Assembly: GCA_004322005.1 (NCBI GenBank)
Contig: SCRF01000096.1
Span: 1 to 59,909 of the forward strand
DNA length: 59,909 nucleotides
Reading direction: 5' to 3'
Source: Rhodanobacter sp.
Lineage (GTDB): Bacteria; Pseudomonadota; Gammaproteobacteria; Xanthomonadales; Rhodanobacteraceae
Shown here: one piece after another, positions 1-11,145 of the stretch
Numbering within the stretch: the stretch's first letter is position 1
Layout: each line of letters opens with the position of its first letter
Program-made: the position numbers and the translations under genes
The notes under the pieces: model-generated
The model's database searches: none
Told to the model about the DNA's origin: nothing
Seen by the model: only the letters and a program-made list of their open reading frames with translations

Positions 1-345
1 TGCGGCGGCGCCCTTCAGGCAGTCACTCATGAAGCTCTTGCGTTCGGTGCCCTTGAGCTCCCTGGTCCTGGCGTCGGCATTGCAGCTTTTCATCCTTTCC
101 TGCCGGGCCTGCCGGGCCGACGGTGCGGCAGTGCCCTTGCCCTTGAGACAGGAGCTCATGAAGGCCCTGCGCTCGACACCTTTCTTGCCCTTGGCCTGCC
201 GGTTGCAGTCCACCATGCGTTGCTGTTGCACGGTGCGCGCCTTGGCCGCAGGGGCTGCCGCGCCGGTTTGCGGGGTTGCCGCAGAGGCGGCACCGGCAAT
301 GGCCAAAGCGGCACTGAGCGCGAGCAGACGTAGTGAGATCGACAT
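1..345 (-). CDS. PsiF-repeat secreted protein (C-terminus cut by window edge)
   Basis: The reading frame starts at an ATG preceded by a GGGAGGA ribosome-binding site and runs off the window edge, giving 115 residues. The first 22 or so residues form a signal peptide (ending GAASA-A), so export to the periplasm is expected. The mature part holds two copies of the PsiF repeat: basic segments with QQQRMVDCN...FMSSCLKG and RMKSCN...FMSDCLKG, each with a Cys pair. PsiF was named as a phosphate-starvation-induced gene in E. coli, but its biochemical role is unknown. No Pho box was recognised upstream. The family call is firm, the function is not. Confidence 0.85.
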   Translation of the reverse strand, partial: MSISLRLLALSAALAIAGAASAATPQTGAAAPAAKARTVQQQRMVDCNRQAKGKKGVERRAFMSSCLKGKGTAAPSARQARQERMKSCNADARTRELKGTERKSFMSDCLKGAAA

Positions 346-501
346 CGTGGGATCCTCCCTGAGTGACCGGCTCGTGCCGGCAGCGCCAGTCTAGGCTGGC
401 TGGCAGGCTTTGCGGGAGTGGGCGAAACCTGACATGCATGCAGTACTTTGCTGCGGCGACGTGTCAAGCATCGCCGCAGTCGCAGTCGCCGCCGCCGACG
501 A

Positions 502-1998
502 TCAGGCCGCCTCGGCCTTGGCCTTGCGCGGGCCTTCCAGCAGGGCCTTGCGCACGTTGGCCACGATCAGGTCCACCTCGGCGCTGGTGACGTTGAAGTG
601 CGGGGTGAAGCGCAGTGAATTGATGCCGCCGTGGATCACGCCGATACCGCGTTCGCGCAGGTATTCCTCGGTCGAACCGGCGCCGTAGCATTTGTATTCC
701 GGTGCCAGTTCGCAGGAGAACAGCAGGCCGGTGCCCTGCACCTTGGTGATCAGGCCGCCCAGTTCGTTCTTCAACGCGTTGAGCTTGTCGACGAACTCCT
801 TGCCGCGCTCGCGGATGTTGTCGCGCACGGCATCGTTCAACTGGTCGAGCGTGGCCAGCGCCACGTCCAGCGCGCGCGGATTGGCGGTCATGGTGTTGCC
901 GTAGATGCCCTTGCGGTACAGCCCGGCGGTGCGTTCGCTGACCGCCAGTACCGACAGCGGATACTGGCCGGCGTTGAGCGCCTTGGAGAACGTCTCCATG
1001 TCCGGCGCCGGGAGTTTCTCGAAGCCCGGGTAGTCGGTGATCGACAGCACGCCGTGCGCGCGCAGGCCGGCCTGGATCGAGTCGACCAGCAGCAGCGTGC
1101 CGTGGGCTTCGGTCAACGCGCGGGCTGCCGCGTAGAACGCCGGCGTGACCGCGCGGCCGGGGTCGCCTTCGCCCATCACCGGTTCCAGGAACATCGCCTC
1201 GATGAACCAGCCGTGCTGGTCGGCATCGGCGAACGCCGCCTCCAGTTGCGCCACGTCGTACGGCGCCACCGTGATCAGGCTGTCCTCGTGCCGGTAGCTG
1301 GCCAGATGCTGCCGGTAGGTCTTGCGGCTGGAGTCGGAATACAGCGCCGGTTTGTCGGTGCGGCCGTGGAACGCGCCCTTCACCGCCAGGCGCTTGATCG
1401 TGCGGCCGGCATAACGACCGTCGGCATCGGTCATCAGCTTGGCATTGACGTCGGCGATGCGACAGGCCAGCGAAACCGATTCCGAACCGGAGTTCAGGCA
1501 CAGATAGCGTGCATACGGGCTGCCGCCGCGGGTGCGGCCCAGTTCCTTGTTCAAGGCGCGCGCGAAGCGCAACTGCGACACACTTGGCGACATCACGTTC
1601 GCCATCACCTGCGGGCGGGCCAGCGCGGCGAGGATCGCCGGGTCGTTGTGGCCGAAGCCAAGCATGCCGTAGCCGCCGTTGTCGTGGACCACGGCACCCT
1701 TCAGGGTGACGATCCACGGGCCGCGCGCGGCGGCCGGCAGGTAGGGATTGATCGCATCGTCCGGATAGAAATTGACGAAGCCGGCCTGTGCCTGGGCGAG
1801 CTGCACGGCTTCGTCCAGCTTCAGGAAGTCGGCCAGGTCCGCGCGCAACTCGCGATGGCGGGCGACCGCATCGGCGATCGCCTCGCCGAGCATGCTGTCG
1901 CCGGCAGCCATGCGCTCGATGCTGGCGTCGTCCAGGCCGATGGTACGGGGTTTGCCGCCGAAGTCCCGCAATTCGCGTAGTTGCTCGATCACACCCAT
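502..1998 (-). CDS. Class III PLP-dependent aminotransferase
   Basis: This is a 498-residue fold-type I aminotransferase. Class III features are the LNSGSESVSLACR segment for PLP phosphate binding, the LLVDSIQAGL segment (Asp pairing with the pyridine nitrogen) and the lysine in METFSKALNAG that would form the Schiff base. It is longer than typical ornithine or GABA aminotransferases (about 400-450), with an N-terminal extension of about 70 residues. Start choice is supported by GGAGGAG five bases before the ATG. It stands alone on the minus strand between psiF and the ABC operon. The amino donor cannot be assigned; ornithine- or lysine-type omega-aminotransferase is possible. A second, different class III enzyme lies at 51.1 kb. 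Confidence 0.85.
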   Translation of the reverse strand: MGVIEQLRELRDFGGKPRTIGLDDASIERMAAGDSMLGEAIADAVARHRELRADLADFLKLDEAVQLAQAQAGFVNFYPDDAINPYLPAAARGPWIVTLKGAVVHDNGGYGMLGFGHNDPAILAALARPQVMANVMSPSVSQLRFARALNKELGRTRGGSPYARYLCLNSGSESVSLACRIADVNAKLMTDADGRYAGRTIKRLAVKGAFHGRTDKPALYSDSSRKTYRQHLASYRHEDSLITVAPYDVAQLEAAFADADQHGWFIEAMFLEPVMGEGDPGRAVTPAFYAAARALTEAHGTLLLVDSIQAGLRAHGVLSITDYPGFEKLPAPDMETFSKALNAGQYPLSVLAVSERTAGLYRKGIYGNTMTANPRALDVALATLDQLNDAVRDNIRERGKEFVDKLNALKNELGGLITKVQGTGLLFSCELAPEYKCYGAGSTEEYLRERGIGVIHGGINSLRFTPHFNVTSAEVDLIVANVRKALLEGPRKAKAEAA

Positions 1999-2289
1999 GG
2001 TTTACTCCTCCAAGCCACCGGCGCCTTGCTCCCAACGCAAAGCAGGCCGGCGTTTTTCATATGCGCGTCATGGCATCAAGCTCGCCCTGCATGGCGAGTT
2101 CCGGGGCGACGCACCCTAGAGTGCGCGATGCCGGCAATGGCCGGTACGCGCATCAATATCCGCCTAGCATAGCGCGCCGATGGGAGGCGCCGGTACCCCG
2201 CATGACGCCTGTCACCCGCAATCGCTGACGCTGGCGGGTGGTTGCAGGCTGCCGATCTGCCTACGCTGGCGGACACTTGGAGCCCCGTC

Positions 2290-3219
2290 ATGACCGATCG
2301 ATTCGACACAGTTGCCCGCCTTGCCGGCGCGGTGAAACGCTACGGCCCGCTCGCCGCGCTGGACGGTTTCGACCTGGCCTTGCGCCGCGGCGAGCTGGTG
2401 GCGTTGCTCGGGCCCAATGGTGCCGGCAAGAGCACCGCGATCGGCCTGCTGCTGGGATTGATGCGTGCCGACGCCGGTACGGTCGAGCTGTTCGGGCAGG
2501 ACCCGCAGCGGATCGAGGCACGCCGGCGCATCGGCGTGATGCTGCAGCACGCCGAGCTGCCGCCGACGCTGCGGGTGGGCGAGCTGCTGCGGTTGACCGC
2601 CAGCTATTATCCGGCGCCGCGCGGCCTGGCCGAGAGCGCCGGGATGGCCGGGGTCGGCGACCTGCTCCGGCGGCCCTACGCCAGGCTTTCCGGCGGCCAG
2701 CAGCGGCGCGTGCAGTTCGCGCTGGCGTTGTGCGGCCGCCCCGAGCTGCTGTTCCTGGATGAGCCCACCGTGGGCATGGATGTCGAGGCCCGGCAGAAGC
2801 TGTGGGCGGCGATCCGCCAATTGCTCGCCGAGGGTTGCTCGGTGCTGCTGACCACGCACTACCTGGAAGAGGCCGAGGCGCTGGCCGACCGCGTCTGCGT
2901 GATGGCGCACGGCCGGGCGATCTACGAAGGCACGGTCGACGCATTGCGTGCGCGAGTCGATCGCAAGCACATTCGCTGCGCGAGTTCGCTGTCCACCGAA
3001 GCGTTGCGCGCATGGCCAGGCGTCAGCGAGGCCTCGCTGCGGAACGGACGCCTGCATGTCACTACCGCAGATGCCGAGGCGGTGGTGCGGCGTCTGCTCG
3101 AGGCCGATCCGCAACTCGCCGAACTGGAAGTGCAGCGTGCCGGCCTGGCCGAGGCGTTCACCGAACTGACCCGCGAAACCGAGGCGGAATCGGCCATCCC
3201 GCAGCGCGAGGCGGCCTGA
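2290..3219 (+). CDS. ABC transporter ATP-binding protein
   Basis: This 309-residue cytoplasmic ATPase is of the multidrug/ABC-2 export type. It has Walker A (LGPNGAGKST, about residue 40), signature LSGGQQRR, Walker B LLFLDEPTVGMD and an H-loop (TTHYLEEAE). About 80 C-terminal residues follow the ATPase domain, as in exporters linked to sensor kinases. The ATG at 2290 has GGAG eight bases upstream; an in-frame ATG at 2242 would add 16 residues and lacks a better site. It is the first gene of a five-gene operon (ATPase, HXXEE protein, permease, kinase, regulator), and its stop overlaps the next start in TGATG. Substrate unknown; antibiotic or lipid stress export is typical for such operons. 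Confidence 0.9.
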   Translation: MTDRFDTVARLAGAVKRYGPLAALDGFDLALRRGELVALLGPNGAGKSTAIGLLLGLMRADAGTVELFGQDPQRIEARRRIGVMLQHAELPPTLRVGELLRLTASYYPAPRGLAESAGMAGVGDLLRRPYARLSGGQQRRVQFALALCGRPELLFLDEPTVGMDVEARQKLWAAIRQLLAEGCSVLLTTHYLEEAEALADRVCVMAHGRAIYEGTVDALRARVDRKHIRCASSLSTEALRAWPGVSEASLRNGRLHVTTADAEAVVRRLLEADPQLAELEVQRAGLAEAFTELTRETEAESAIPQREAA

Positions 3220-3689
3220 TGGGCACGCCGGGTTTCCTGTTGCCGCTGTTTGCCGGCCTGCTCCATGTCGGGGAGGAGTTTGTCTGGCCGGGCGGTTTTC
3301 TGGCCTGGCATCGTCGCTATCGCCCCGAGCTGTCGCGCAGCATCACAGCGCGCAATGCGATGGTGCTCAATACCGTACTGATTGCGGCTTGCATGGTGCT
3401 TGCCGGCTGGGGATCGACGATGTCTTCGGGGGCGTCGCTTTGGCTGGTGGTCGCCAGCATCCTTGCGATGAACGCGGTGTTCCATTTTCTTGGCATGATT
3501 CGATCGCGCCGTTATTCGCCTGGGGTGGTGACCGGTGCGCTGGTCTGCGTGCCTCTGTGTCTGTGGGGCTTTCGGCACATGCTCGCTCATGGCGCGGTCG
3601 GTCCGCGGATGGCAGTCGAGTCGTTGTTGCTGGGCGCCTCGTATCAGTTGTGGTCCATGTTCCATCATCGCCTGAGGGCACGCGCATGA
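3219..3689 (+). CDS. HXXEE domain membrane protein
   Basis: This 156-residue membrane protein has the defining HXXEE motif (HVGEE, residues 16-20) followed by WPGGF, and a second His in NAVFHFLG. About four hydrophobic segments are visible. The family is widespread and its role unknown. The start codon overlaps the stop of the ATPase gene, and its own stop overlaps the permease start (ATGA), so translation is probably coupled. In most ABC-2/DesKR operons the ATPase and permease are adjacent, so this gene looks inserted, although the precise overlaps argue for a functional arrangement. It may modify or partner the transporter; that is inference from position only. Confidence 0.8.
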   Translation: MGTPGFLLPLFAGLLHVGEEFVWPGGFLAWHRRYRPELSRSITARNAMVLNTVLIAACMVLAGWGSTMSSGASLWLVVASILAMNAVFHFLGMIRSRRYSPGVVTGALVCVPLCLWGFRHMLAHGAVGPRMAVESLLLGASYQLWSMFHHRLRARA

Positions 3690-4285
3690 GCACAGACGCT
3701 GTCTTGAACCGGGTCCGGCCGACCGCTGTCCCATCCGGGGCGATGTCCCGTCGCCGGCTGTTCGGTGCCTACCTGGCCGAGGCGCGCAGCGAGTGCCTGC
3801 GCTACCTGCGGGCGCCGGCTTTCATCCTGCCGATGACGCTGTTCTCGACGGTGTTCTATCTGATGTTCGGCGTGCTGATCAATCACGGCAACGCGGACGC
3901 TGCGCGCTACCTGCTGGCCCACGTGGTGCTGAGCTGGAGCCAGATCGCCGCCATGCTGGCCGTCGGCTCGCTGGGTGTGCTGCCGTTCTGTGCGCTGGGC
4001 ATGTTCGTCGGCACCCTGATCAAGGGCCAGGGCGCGCCGGGCCTGCTCAACCTGGTCTATCTTCCGATGGCCTTCCTGTCCGGCCTGTGGCTGCCGTTGC
4101 CGATGCTGCCGCAGGTAGTGCGCAAGTTCGCGCCGATCTGGCCCAGCTATCACCTGAACCAGCTGACCCTGGCGGCGGTGGGCATGAACAACCGCGCGGA
4201 GCCGTGGCCGCATGCGCTGGTCCTGGCCGGTTTTGCCCTGGCGTTCCTGTTGCTGGCCGCGCGCCGGCTGCGCCGCTACGGTTGA
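3686..4285 (+). CDS. ABC-2 type permease, apparently internally shortened
   Basis: This 199-residue inner-membrane permease is recognisable from its ends. The N-terminus AEARSECLRYLRAPAF leads into the first membrane segment (LPMTLFSTVFYLMFGVL). The C-terminal half carries the family block LPFCALGMFVGTLIKGQG, then LNLVYLPMAFLSGLWLP and APIWPSYHL. Family members are usually about 250 residues with six membrane segments. Here residues after DAARYLLA jump almost directly to the LPFCALG block, so roughly 50-70 residues (normally the second and third segments and the loop between) seem absent while the frame is kept. Function is therefore uncertain, unless the adjacent HXXEE protein compensates. 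The deletion size is estimated from family knowledge, not from an alignment. Confidence 0.75.
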   Translation: MSTDAVLNRVRPTAVPSGAMSRRRLFGAYLAEARSECLRYLRAPAFILPMTLFSTVFYLMFGVLINHGNADAARYLLAHVVLSWSQIAAMLAVGSLGVLPFCALGMFVGTLIKGQGAPGLLNLVYLPMAFLSGLWLPLPMLPQVVRKFAPIWPSYHLNQLTLAAVGMNNRAEPWPHALVLAGFALAFLLLAARRLRRYG

Positions 4286-4291
4286 AGTAGG

Positions 4292-5539
4292 ATGCAAACC
4301 GACACGAGCTCAAGCAGGTTCAGGTTCATGCATCGACGCATCGCCGATTTCTTCACGCCGGCGCCGGATTCCCTGGTGGCCTGCACCGTGCGCCGGCTCA
4401 AGTCGCCCTGGACCGATGCGATCCACCTGTTGTGGTCGGCGTGGGTGTTCATCACGCCGATCTTCGGCGGCTACAGCTGGCGCTGGGCCATCCTTACCCT
4501 GGTCACCTACCCGCTGTTCGTCGTGTTGTATGCGAAGTGCTGTCTGGCTCCGCGGCGCCACGTGCGCCGGTACGCGCTGGCACTGGTGGCGATGGCGCTG
4601 CTGCTGCTGCCGTGGTACCCGAGCGGCCTGAGCTATTTCATCTACGGCTGCGTGATGCTGGGCGGCCAGCGGTTCGGGCTGCCGCGCTACATGCTGCTGC
4701 TGGCAGGCATGAACGCGGCGATGGTCGCGGAAGCGCTCGCGCTCGGCTACTCATGGCAGATGTGGGTCTCGATCCCGGTCACTACCTTCATTATCGGCGT
4801 GATCATCCATGCCGAACGCGCAAACGAACAGAAGAGCGCCGAGCTGCAGTTGTCGCACGACGAGGTGCGTCGCCTGGCAGCGCTCGCCGAACGCGAGCGG
4901 ATCGGCCGCGACCTGCATGATCTGCTCGGCCATACGCTGTCCCTGATCACGCTGAAGCTGGAGCTGTCGCGCAAGTTGTTCGACCGCGACACCGAAGGCG
5001 CCCGGCGCGAAGTGGAGGAAGCGGAAAAGGTGGCGCGGCATGCGCTGGCCGAAGTGCGCAGCGCCGTCAGCGGCATCCGCGCCACCGACCTGGCGGCCGA
5101 GTTGGCTTCGGCACGGCTGCTGCTGGAGTCGTCGCGGGTGCATTGCGACTACGGCCATCCGCCGGCCGATCTGCCGGACGACGTCGAGCGCGGCCTGTCG
5201 TTGATCCTGCGCGAGGCGGTCACCAATATCGCGCGGCACGCCGATGCCACACAGGCGCGGATCGAGATGGAGCGTGCGCCGGCTTCGGTGCGCCTGCTGA
5301 TCAGCGACAACGGGCGCGGCGGCATCGGCGGCGAAGGCAACGGGCTGTGCGGCATGCGCGAACGGGTACGGGTGCTGGGCGGCACGCTGGCCATCGCCTC
5401 GCCGCGGGGCGCGGGTACCCGAGTGGAGATCGAGGTGCCGATGCCGGCCATGCGCCTGGTCCAGCCGGTGCGGTCGTCGCCCGACATGCCCATTGCAGGG
5501 TCACTGGCAACGACGGCTTCCGGGCACTCCGCCGCATGA
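4292..5539 (+). CDS. Sensor histidine kinase, DesK-like (HisKA_3)
   Basis: This 415-residue membrane kinase has about five or six N-terminal membrane segments (residues 40-170) and a short coiled linker. The HisKA_3 phosphoacceptor box is ERERIGRDLHDLLGHTLS, with the phosphorylated His in DLHD. The C-terminal ATPase domain has LREAVTNIARHA (N box) and DNGRGG plus GLCGMRER (G boxes). No periplasmic sensor domain is seen, which suits DesK-type sensing of the membrane itself. It begins seven bases after the permease stop; a second ATG at 4328 preceded by AGGTTC is an alternative start. The cognate regulator follows 82 bases downstream. Such kinases usually control their own ABC operon. Confidence 0.9.
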   Translation: MQTDTSSSRFRFMHRRIADFFTPAPDSLVACTVRRLKSPWTDAIHLLWSAWVFITPIFGGYSWRWAILTLVTYPLFVVLYAKCCLAPRRHVRRYALALVAMALLLLPWYPSGLSYFIYGCVMLGGQRFGLPRYMLLLAGMNAAMVAEALALGYSWQMWVSIPVTTFIIGVIIHAERANEQKSAELQLSHDEVRRLAALAERERIGRDLHDLLGHTLSLITLKLELSRKLFDRDTEGARREVEEAEKVARHALAEVRSAVSGIRATDLAAELASARLLLESSRVHCDYGHPPADLPDDVERGLSLILREAVTNIARHADATQARIEMERAPASVRLLISDNGRGGIGGEGNGLCGMRERVRVLGGTLAIASPRGAGTRVEIEVPMPAMRLVQPVRSSPDMPIAGSLATTASGHSAA

Positions 5540-5621
5540 GTCCGTTGCGGGTTTCCGTCGATGGAGCAATCACGATGCCGAACCGATCGGCGGTGTTCAT
5601 GCAAGAGCAGGCGAGGCCCGC

Positions 5622-6224
5622 ATGATTCGCGTGCTGCTGGCCGAGGATCAGGCGATGGTGCGCGGCGCGCTGTCCGCGCTGCTGGGGCTGGAGTCCGACA
5701 TCGTGGTGCTCGGTTCGGCGGCCGACGGCGAGGCCGCCTGGCGCGAGCTGCAGCGGCACAAGCCCGACGTGCTGGTCACCGACATCGAGATGCCCGGCCT
5801 GACCGGGCTGGAACTGGCGCAGCGCATCCAGCGGCAGCAGCTGCCGATCAAGGTGATCATCGTGACCACCTTCGCGCGACCGGGTTTTCTGCGCCGCGCG
5901 CTGGATGCTGGCGTGTCCGGTTACCTGCTGAAGGATGCGCCGGCCGAGAATCTCGCCGAGGCCCTGCGCACCGTGCATCGCGGCGGTCGCGCCATCGACC
6001 CGCAGCTGGCGCTGGAGGCGTGGTCGCAGGCCGATCCGCTGAACGATCGCGAGCGCCAGGTGCTGCGGCTGGCCGGGGAGGGCCAGTCCGCCGGCGACAT
6101 CGCCACGCAGCTGAACCTGTCGCACGGCACCGTGCGCAATTACCTGTCCGAGGCGATCGGCAAGCTCGGCGTCGGCAACCGCATCGAAGCGTATCGGCTG
6201 GCCCGGCAGAAGGGTTGGCTGTAG
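5622..6224 (+). CDS. Response regulator, NarL/LuxR family (DesR-like)
   Basis: This 200-residue regulator is the partner of the preceding kinase. The N-terminal receiver domain has acidic residues in LLAEDQ, the phospho-acceptor D54 in VTDIEMPG and a Lys in LLKDAPAE. The C-terminal LuxR-type helix-turn-helix runs from [12 protein letters not shown] through [14 protein letters not shown]. An ATG at 5622 gives the canonical receiver start [10 protein letters not shown]; longer in-frame readings upstream have no family similarity. It is expected to bind DNA upstream of the ABC operon (about 2.0-2.3 kb), although no operator was recognised there. Confidence 0.92.
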   Translation: MIRVLLAEDQAMVRGALSALLGLESDIVVLGSAADGEAAWRELQRHKPDVLVTDIEMPGLTGLELAQRIQRQQLPIKVIIVTTFARPGFLRRALDAGVSGYLLKDAPAENLAEALRTVHRGGRAIDPQLALEAWSQADPLNDRERQVLRLAGEGQSAGDIATQLNLSHGTVRNYLSEAIGKLGVGNRIEAYRLARQKGWL

Positions 6225-6289
6225 AAACCCGCGCAACGGCTTGCCCGCTGCGGGATAATGCCCCGCTTGAGTCTGCCGGTCGAAGACCC

Positions 6290-8720
<2,431 letters not shown>

Positions 8721-8803
8721 GACGATATGGCATAATCGGCGATCTTCAATATCGGGCGCCTGGCTGAAACCCTCGGCTGCGCCACAACTTGCGAGACAGA
8801 CCG

Positions 8804-9136
8804 ATGAGTTTTCCGATCCCCTTCGTGATCGCCCAGGCCGCTCCGGCGCAGCCTGCCGGTGGCGGCATCTCCATGATCATCATGATCGTGGTGCTGTTCG
8901 GCCTGATGTACTTCATGATGATTCGCCCGCAGATGAAGCGGCAGAAGGAGCACACCGCCTTGCTCGCTGCCCTGGCCAAGGGCGACGAGGTCGTCACCAA
9001 CGGCGGCATCGCCGGGCGCGTGGACGAACTGGGCGACACCTTCATCACGGTGGAAATCGCGGCCAACGTGAAGGTCAAGGTACAGAAGAGTGCCGTTACG
9101 CAGGTATTGCCCAAGGGCTCGCTGAAATCCGTTTGA
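8804..9136 (+). CDS. yajC: Sec translocon accessory subunit YajC
   Basis: YajC is a small inner-membrane partner of SecDF and SecYEG. The 110-residue protein has one membrane segment (about residues 20-42, ISMIIMIVVLFGLMYFMMI) followed by the family signature RPQMKRQKEHTALLAALAKGDEVVTNGGIAGRV and a basic cytoplasmic tail. The Ala/Gln-rich N-terminus before the segment is typical. It lies 102 bases upstream of secD, with which it is normally co-transcribed. Confidence 0.96.
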   Translation: MSFPIPFVIAQAAPAQPAGGGISMIIMIVVLFGLMYFMMIRPQMKRQKEHTALLAALAKGDEVVTNGGIAGRVDELGDTFITVEIAANVKVKVQKSAVTQVLPKGSLKSV

Positions 9137-9238
9137 ACTACGGCACTTCGGCAGCGGATGCGTGTCGAAGTCGCCGTGTTCACGCAATATTTTCCGATCG
9201 TCACCTAACGCCGCGGCATGCAGCCGTGGCTTTGATGG

Positions 9239-11131
9239 ATGCAAGGCATGAGTGATTTTCCTCGCTGGAAGTACGCGCTGGTCGCGCTGATGATGGTGTT
9301 CGGTATCGTCTATGCGCTGCCCAATGCCTTCATCCCGATACCGGCCGTGCAGGTCACCGCCAACCGCGGCGCGCCGCCGATCGACACGTCGGTGCAGCAG
9401 AAAGTGGCGGCGGCGTTGGCCGCGCAGCACATCGCCGTCGGCAACGTGAGCGTGCAGGGCGACCACCTGCTGGCGACGTTCGCCAATGCCGACATCCAGA
9501 AGAGCGGCGCCGACGCGATGAAGAGCACGCTGGGCGACGGCTACACGGTCGCGTTCAAGCTGCAGTCCACGGTACCGGGCTGGCTGCGCGCGATCGGTGC
9601 CCGCTCGATGCCGCTGGGCCTGGATCTGCAGGGCGGCGTGCACTTCCTGATGCAGGTCGACGAGAACGACGTGATCGACAAGCAGGAAAGCAGTTACGCG
9701 GACGACATCCGCAGCCTGCTGCGCGACAAGCACATCCGCTACGAATCGGTGACCCGCAGTGCGGTGCGCGGCCAGGGCATTGCGGTGATCCTGCGTTCGG
9801 CCGAGGACCGCGCCAAGGCGTCCGACGACATCGCCAACGAATATGCCGACCTCAATGTGTCCAACGGTCCCAGCACCGGCGACCGATACGTGCTCAATGC
9901 CGTGGTCAAGCCGGAAAAGCTGCGTGCCCTGTCGCTCAACACGATCAAGCAGAACCTTGGCACGCTGCGCAACCGCATCAATGCGCTGGGCGTGTCCGAG
10001 CCGCTGATCCAGCAGCAAGGCGAGAGCCGCATCGTGGTCGAACTGGCCGGCGTGCAGGATCCGGCTGAGGCGAAAAAGCTGATCGGCGCGACCGCCACGC
10101 TGCAATATCGCGCCGGGATCGGCCAGCCCGGCGATGCGCAGGCCCGGGAGGCGGCGCGCACCGGCAACATTCCGCCGGATGCCAATCTCTACTACATGCG
10201 CGGCAGCCACGAGCCGGTACTGGTGGGCAAGCGCATCATCGTGACCGGCAATGAATTGACCGATGCGGCATCGGGCATCGATTCGCAGAGCGGCACACCC
10301 AAGGTCGACGTCACGCTCAATGCCGCCGGCGCCAAGAAGATGGGCGACTTCACCAACGCCAACGTCGGCAAGCCGATGGCGGTGGTGTACGTGGAGCGCG
10401 TGGTCGATACCAAGATGGTCAACGGCAAGGAAGTGCGCACGCCGAAGATCACCGAGTCGGTGATCAGCGACGCCAACATCCAGGGCCCGTTCAGCCGCCA
10501 GTTCCAGACCACCGGCCTGGGCAGTCCGAAGGAAGCCTCCGAGCTGGCGCTGCTGCTCAAGGGTGGCGCGCTGGCTGCGCCGGTCGACATCGTGGAGGAG
10601 CGCGTGATCGGTCCCAGCCTGGGGCAGGACAACATCGACAAGGGACTGAAGGCCGTGCTGCTGGGTCTGTCGCTGGTGCTGCTGGCGGCGGCGCTCTACT
10701 ACAAGCTGTTCGGCCTGGTTGCCGACATCGCGCTGTTCTTCAACCTGGTGATCCTGGTGGCGGTGATGTCGATGATCGGCGTCACCCTGACCATGCCGGG
10801 CATCGCCGGCATCGTGCTGACACTGGGCATGGCGATCGACGCGAACGTGCTGATCTGCGAACGCGTGCGCGAGGAATTGCGCAACGGCTCGACCCCGCAC
10901 GCCGCGATCCGCGCGGGCTATGAAAAGGCCTGGTCGACCATTCTCGATGCCAACGTCACCCACCTGATCGCCGCACTGGCACTGACCACGATGGGCACCG
11001 GCGCGATCAAGGGCTTCGGCGTGACGCTGATGATCGGCATCCTGACTTCGCTGTTCACCTCGGTGACGCTGACCCATGCGTTCACTGCGATGATCCACGG
11101 CCACCGCAAGCTCAAGACCCTTTCGGTCTAA
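9239..11131 (+). CDS. secD: Protein translocase subunit SecD
   Basis: SecD, with SecF, uses the proton gradient to drive late steps of Sec-dependent export. The 630-residue protein has an N-terminal membrane segment (WKYALVALMMVFGIVYALPN), a large periplasmic part with the P1 motif region PLGLDLQGGVHF, and six membrane segments at the C-terminus. These include GIAGIVLTLGMAIDANVLICERVRE, the conserved D-A-N-V motif for proton coupling. Two starts are possible: ATG 9239, or ATG 9248 (AAGG five bases upstream), which would remove three residues. secF follows 14 bases after the stop. Confidence 0.97.
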   Translation: MQGMSDFPRWKYALVALMMVFGIVYALPNAFIPIPAVQVTANRGAPPIDTSVQQKVAAALAAQHIAVGNVSVQGDHLLATFANADIQKSGADAMKSTLGDGYTVAFKLQSTVPGWLRAIGARSMPLGLDLQGGVHFLMQVDENDVIDKQESSYADDIRSLLRDKHIRYESVTRSAVRGQGIAVILRSAEDRAKASDDIANEYADLNVSNGPSTGDRYVLNAVVKPEKLRALSLNTIKQNLGTLRNRINALGVSEPLIQQQGESRIVVELAGVQDPAEAKKLIGATATLQYRAGIGQPGDAQAREAARTGNIPPDANLYYMRGSHEPVLVGKRIIVTGNELTDAASGIDSQSGTPKVDVTLNAAGAKKMGDFTNANVGKPMAVVYVERVVDTKMVNGKEVRTPKITESVISDANIQGPFSRQFQTTGLGSPKEASELALLLKGGALAAPVDIVEERVIGPSLGQDNIDKGLKAVLLGLSLVLLAAALYYKLFGLVADIALFFNLVILVAVMSMIGVTLTMPGIAGIVLTLGMAIDANVLICERVREELRNGSTPHAAIRAGYEKAWSTILDANVTHLIAALALTTMGTGAIKGFGVTLMIGILTSLFTSVTLTHAFTAMIHGHRKLKTLSV

Positions 11132-11145
11132 GGGCGGGAATCACC

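Noticed and set aside
2036..2241. Open frames in the spacer before the ABC operon
   Set aside because: Short, without ribosome-binding sites or motifs; the spacer more likely holds promoters for the two divergent units.
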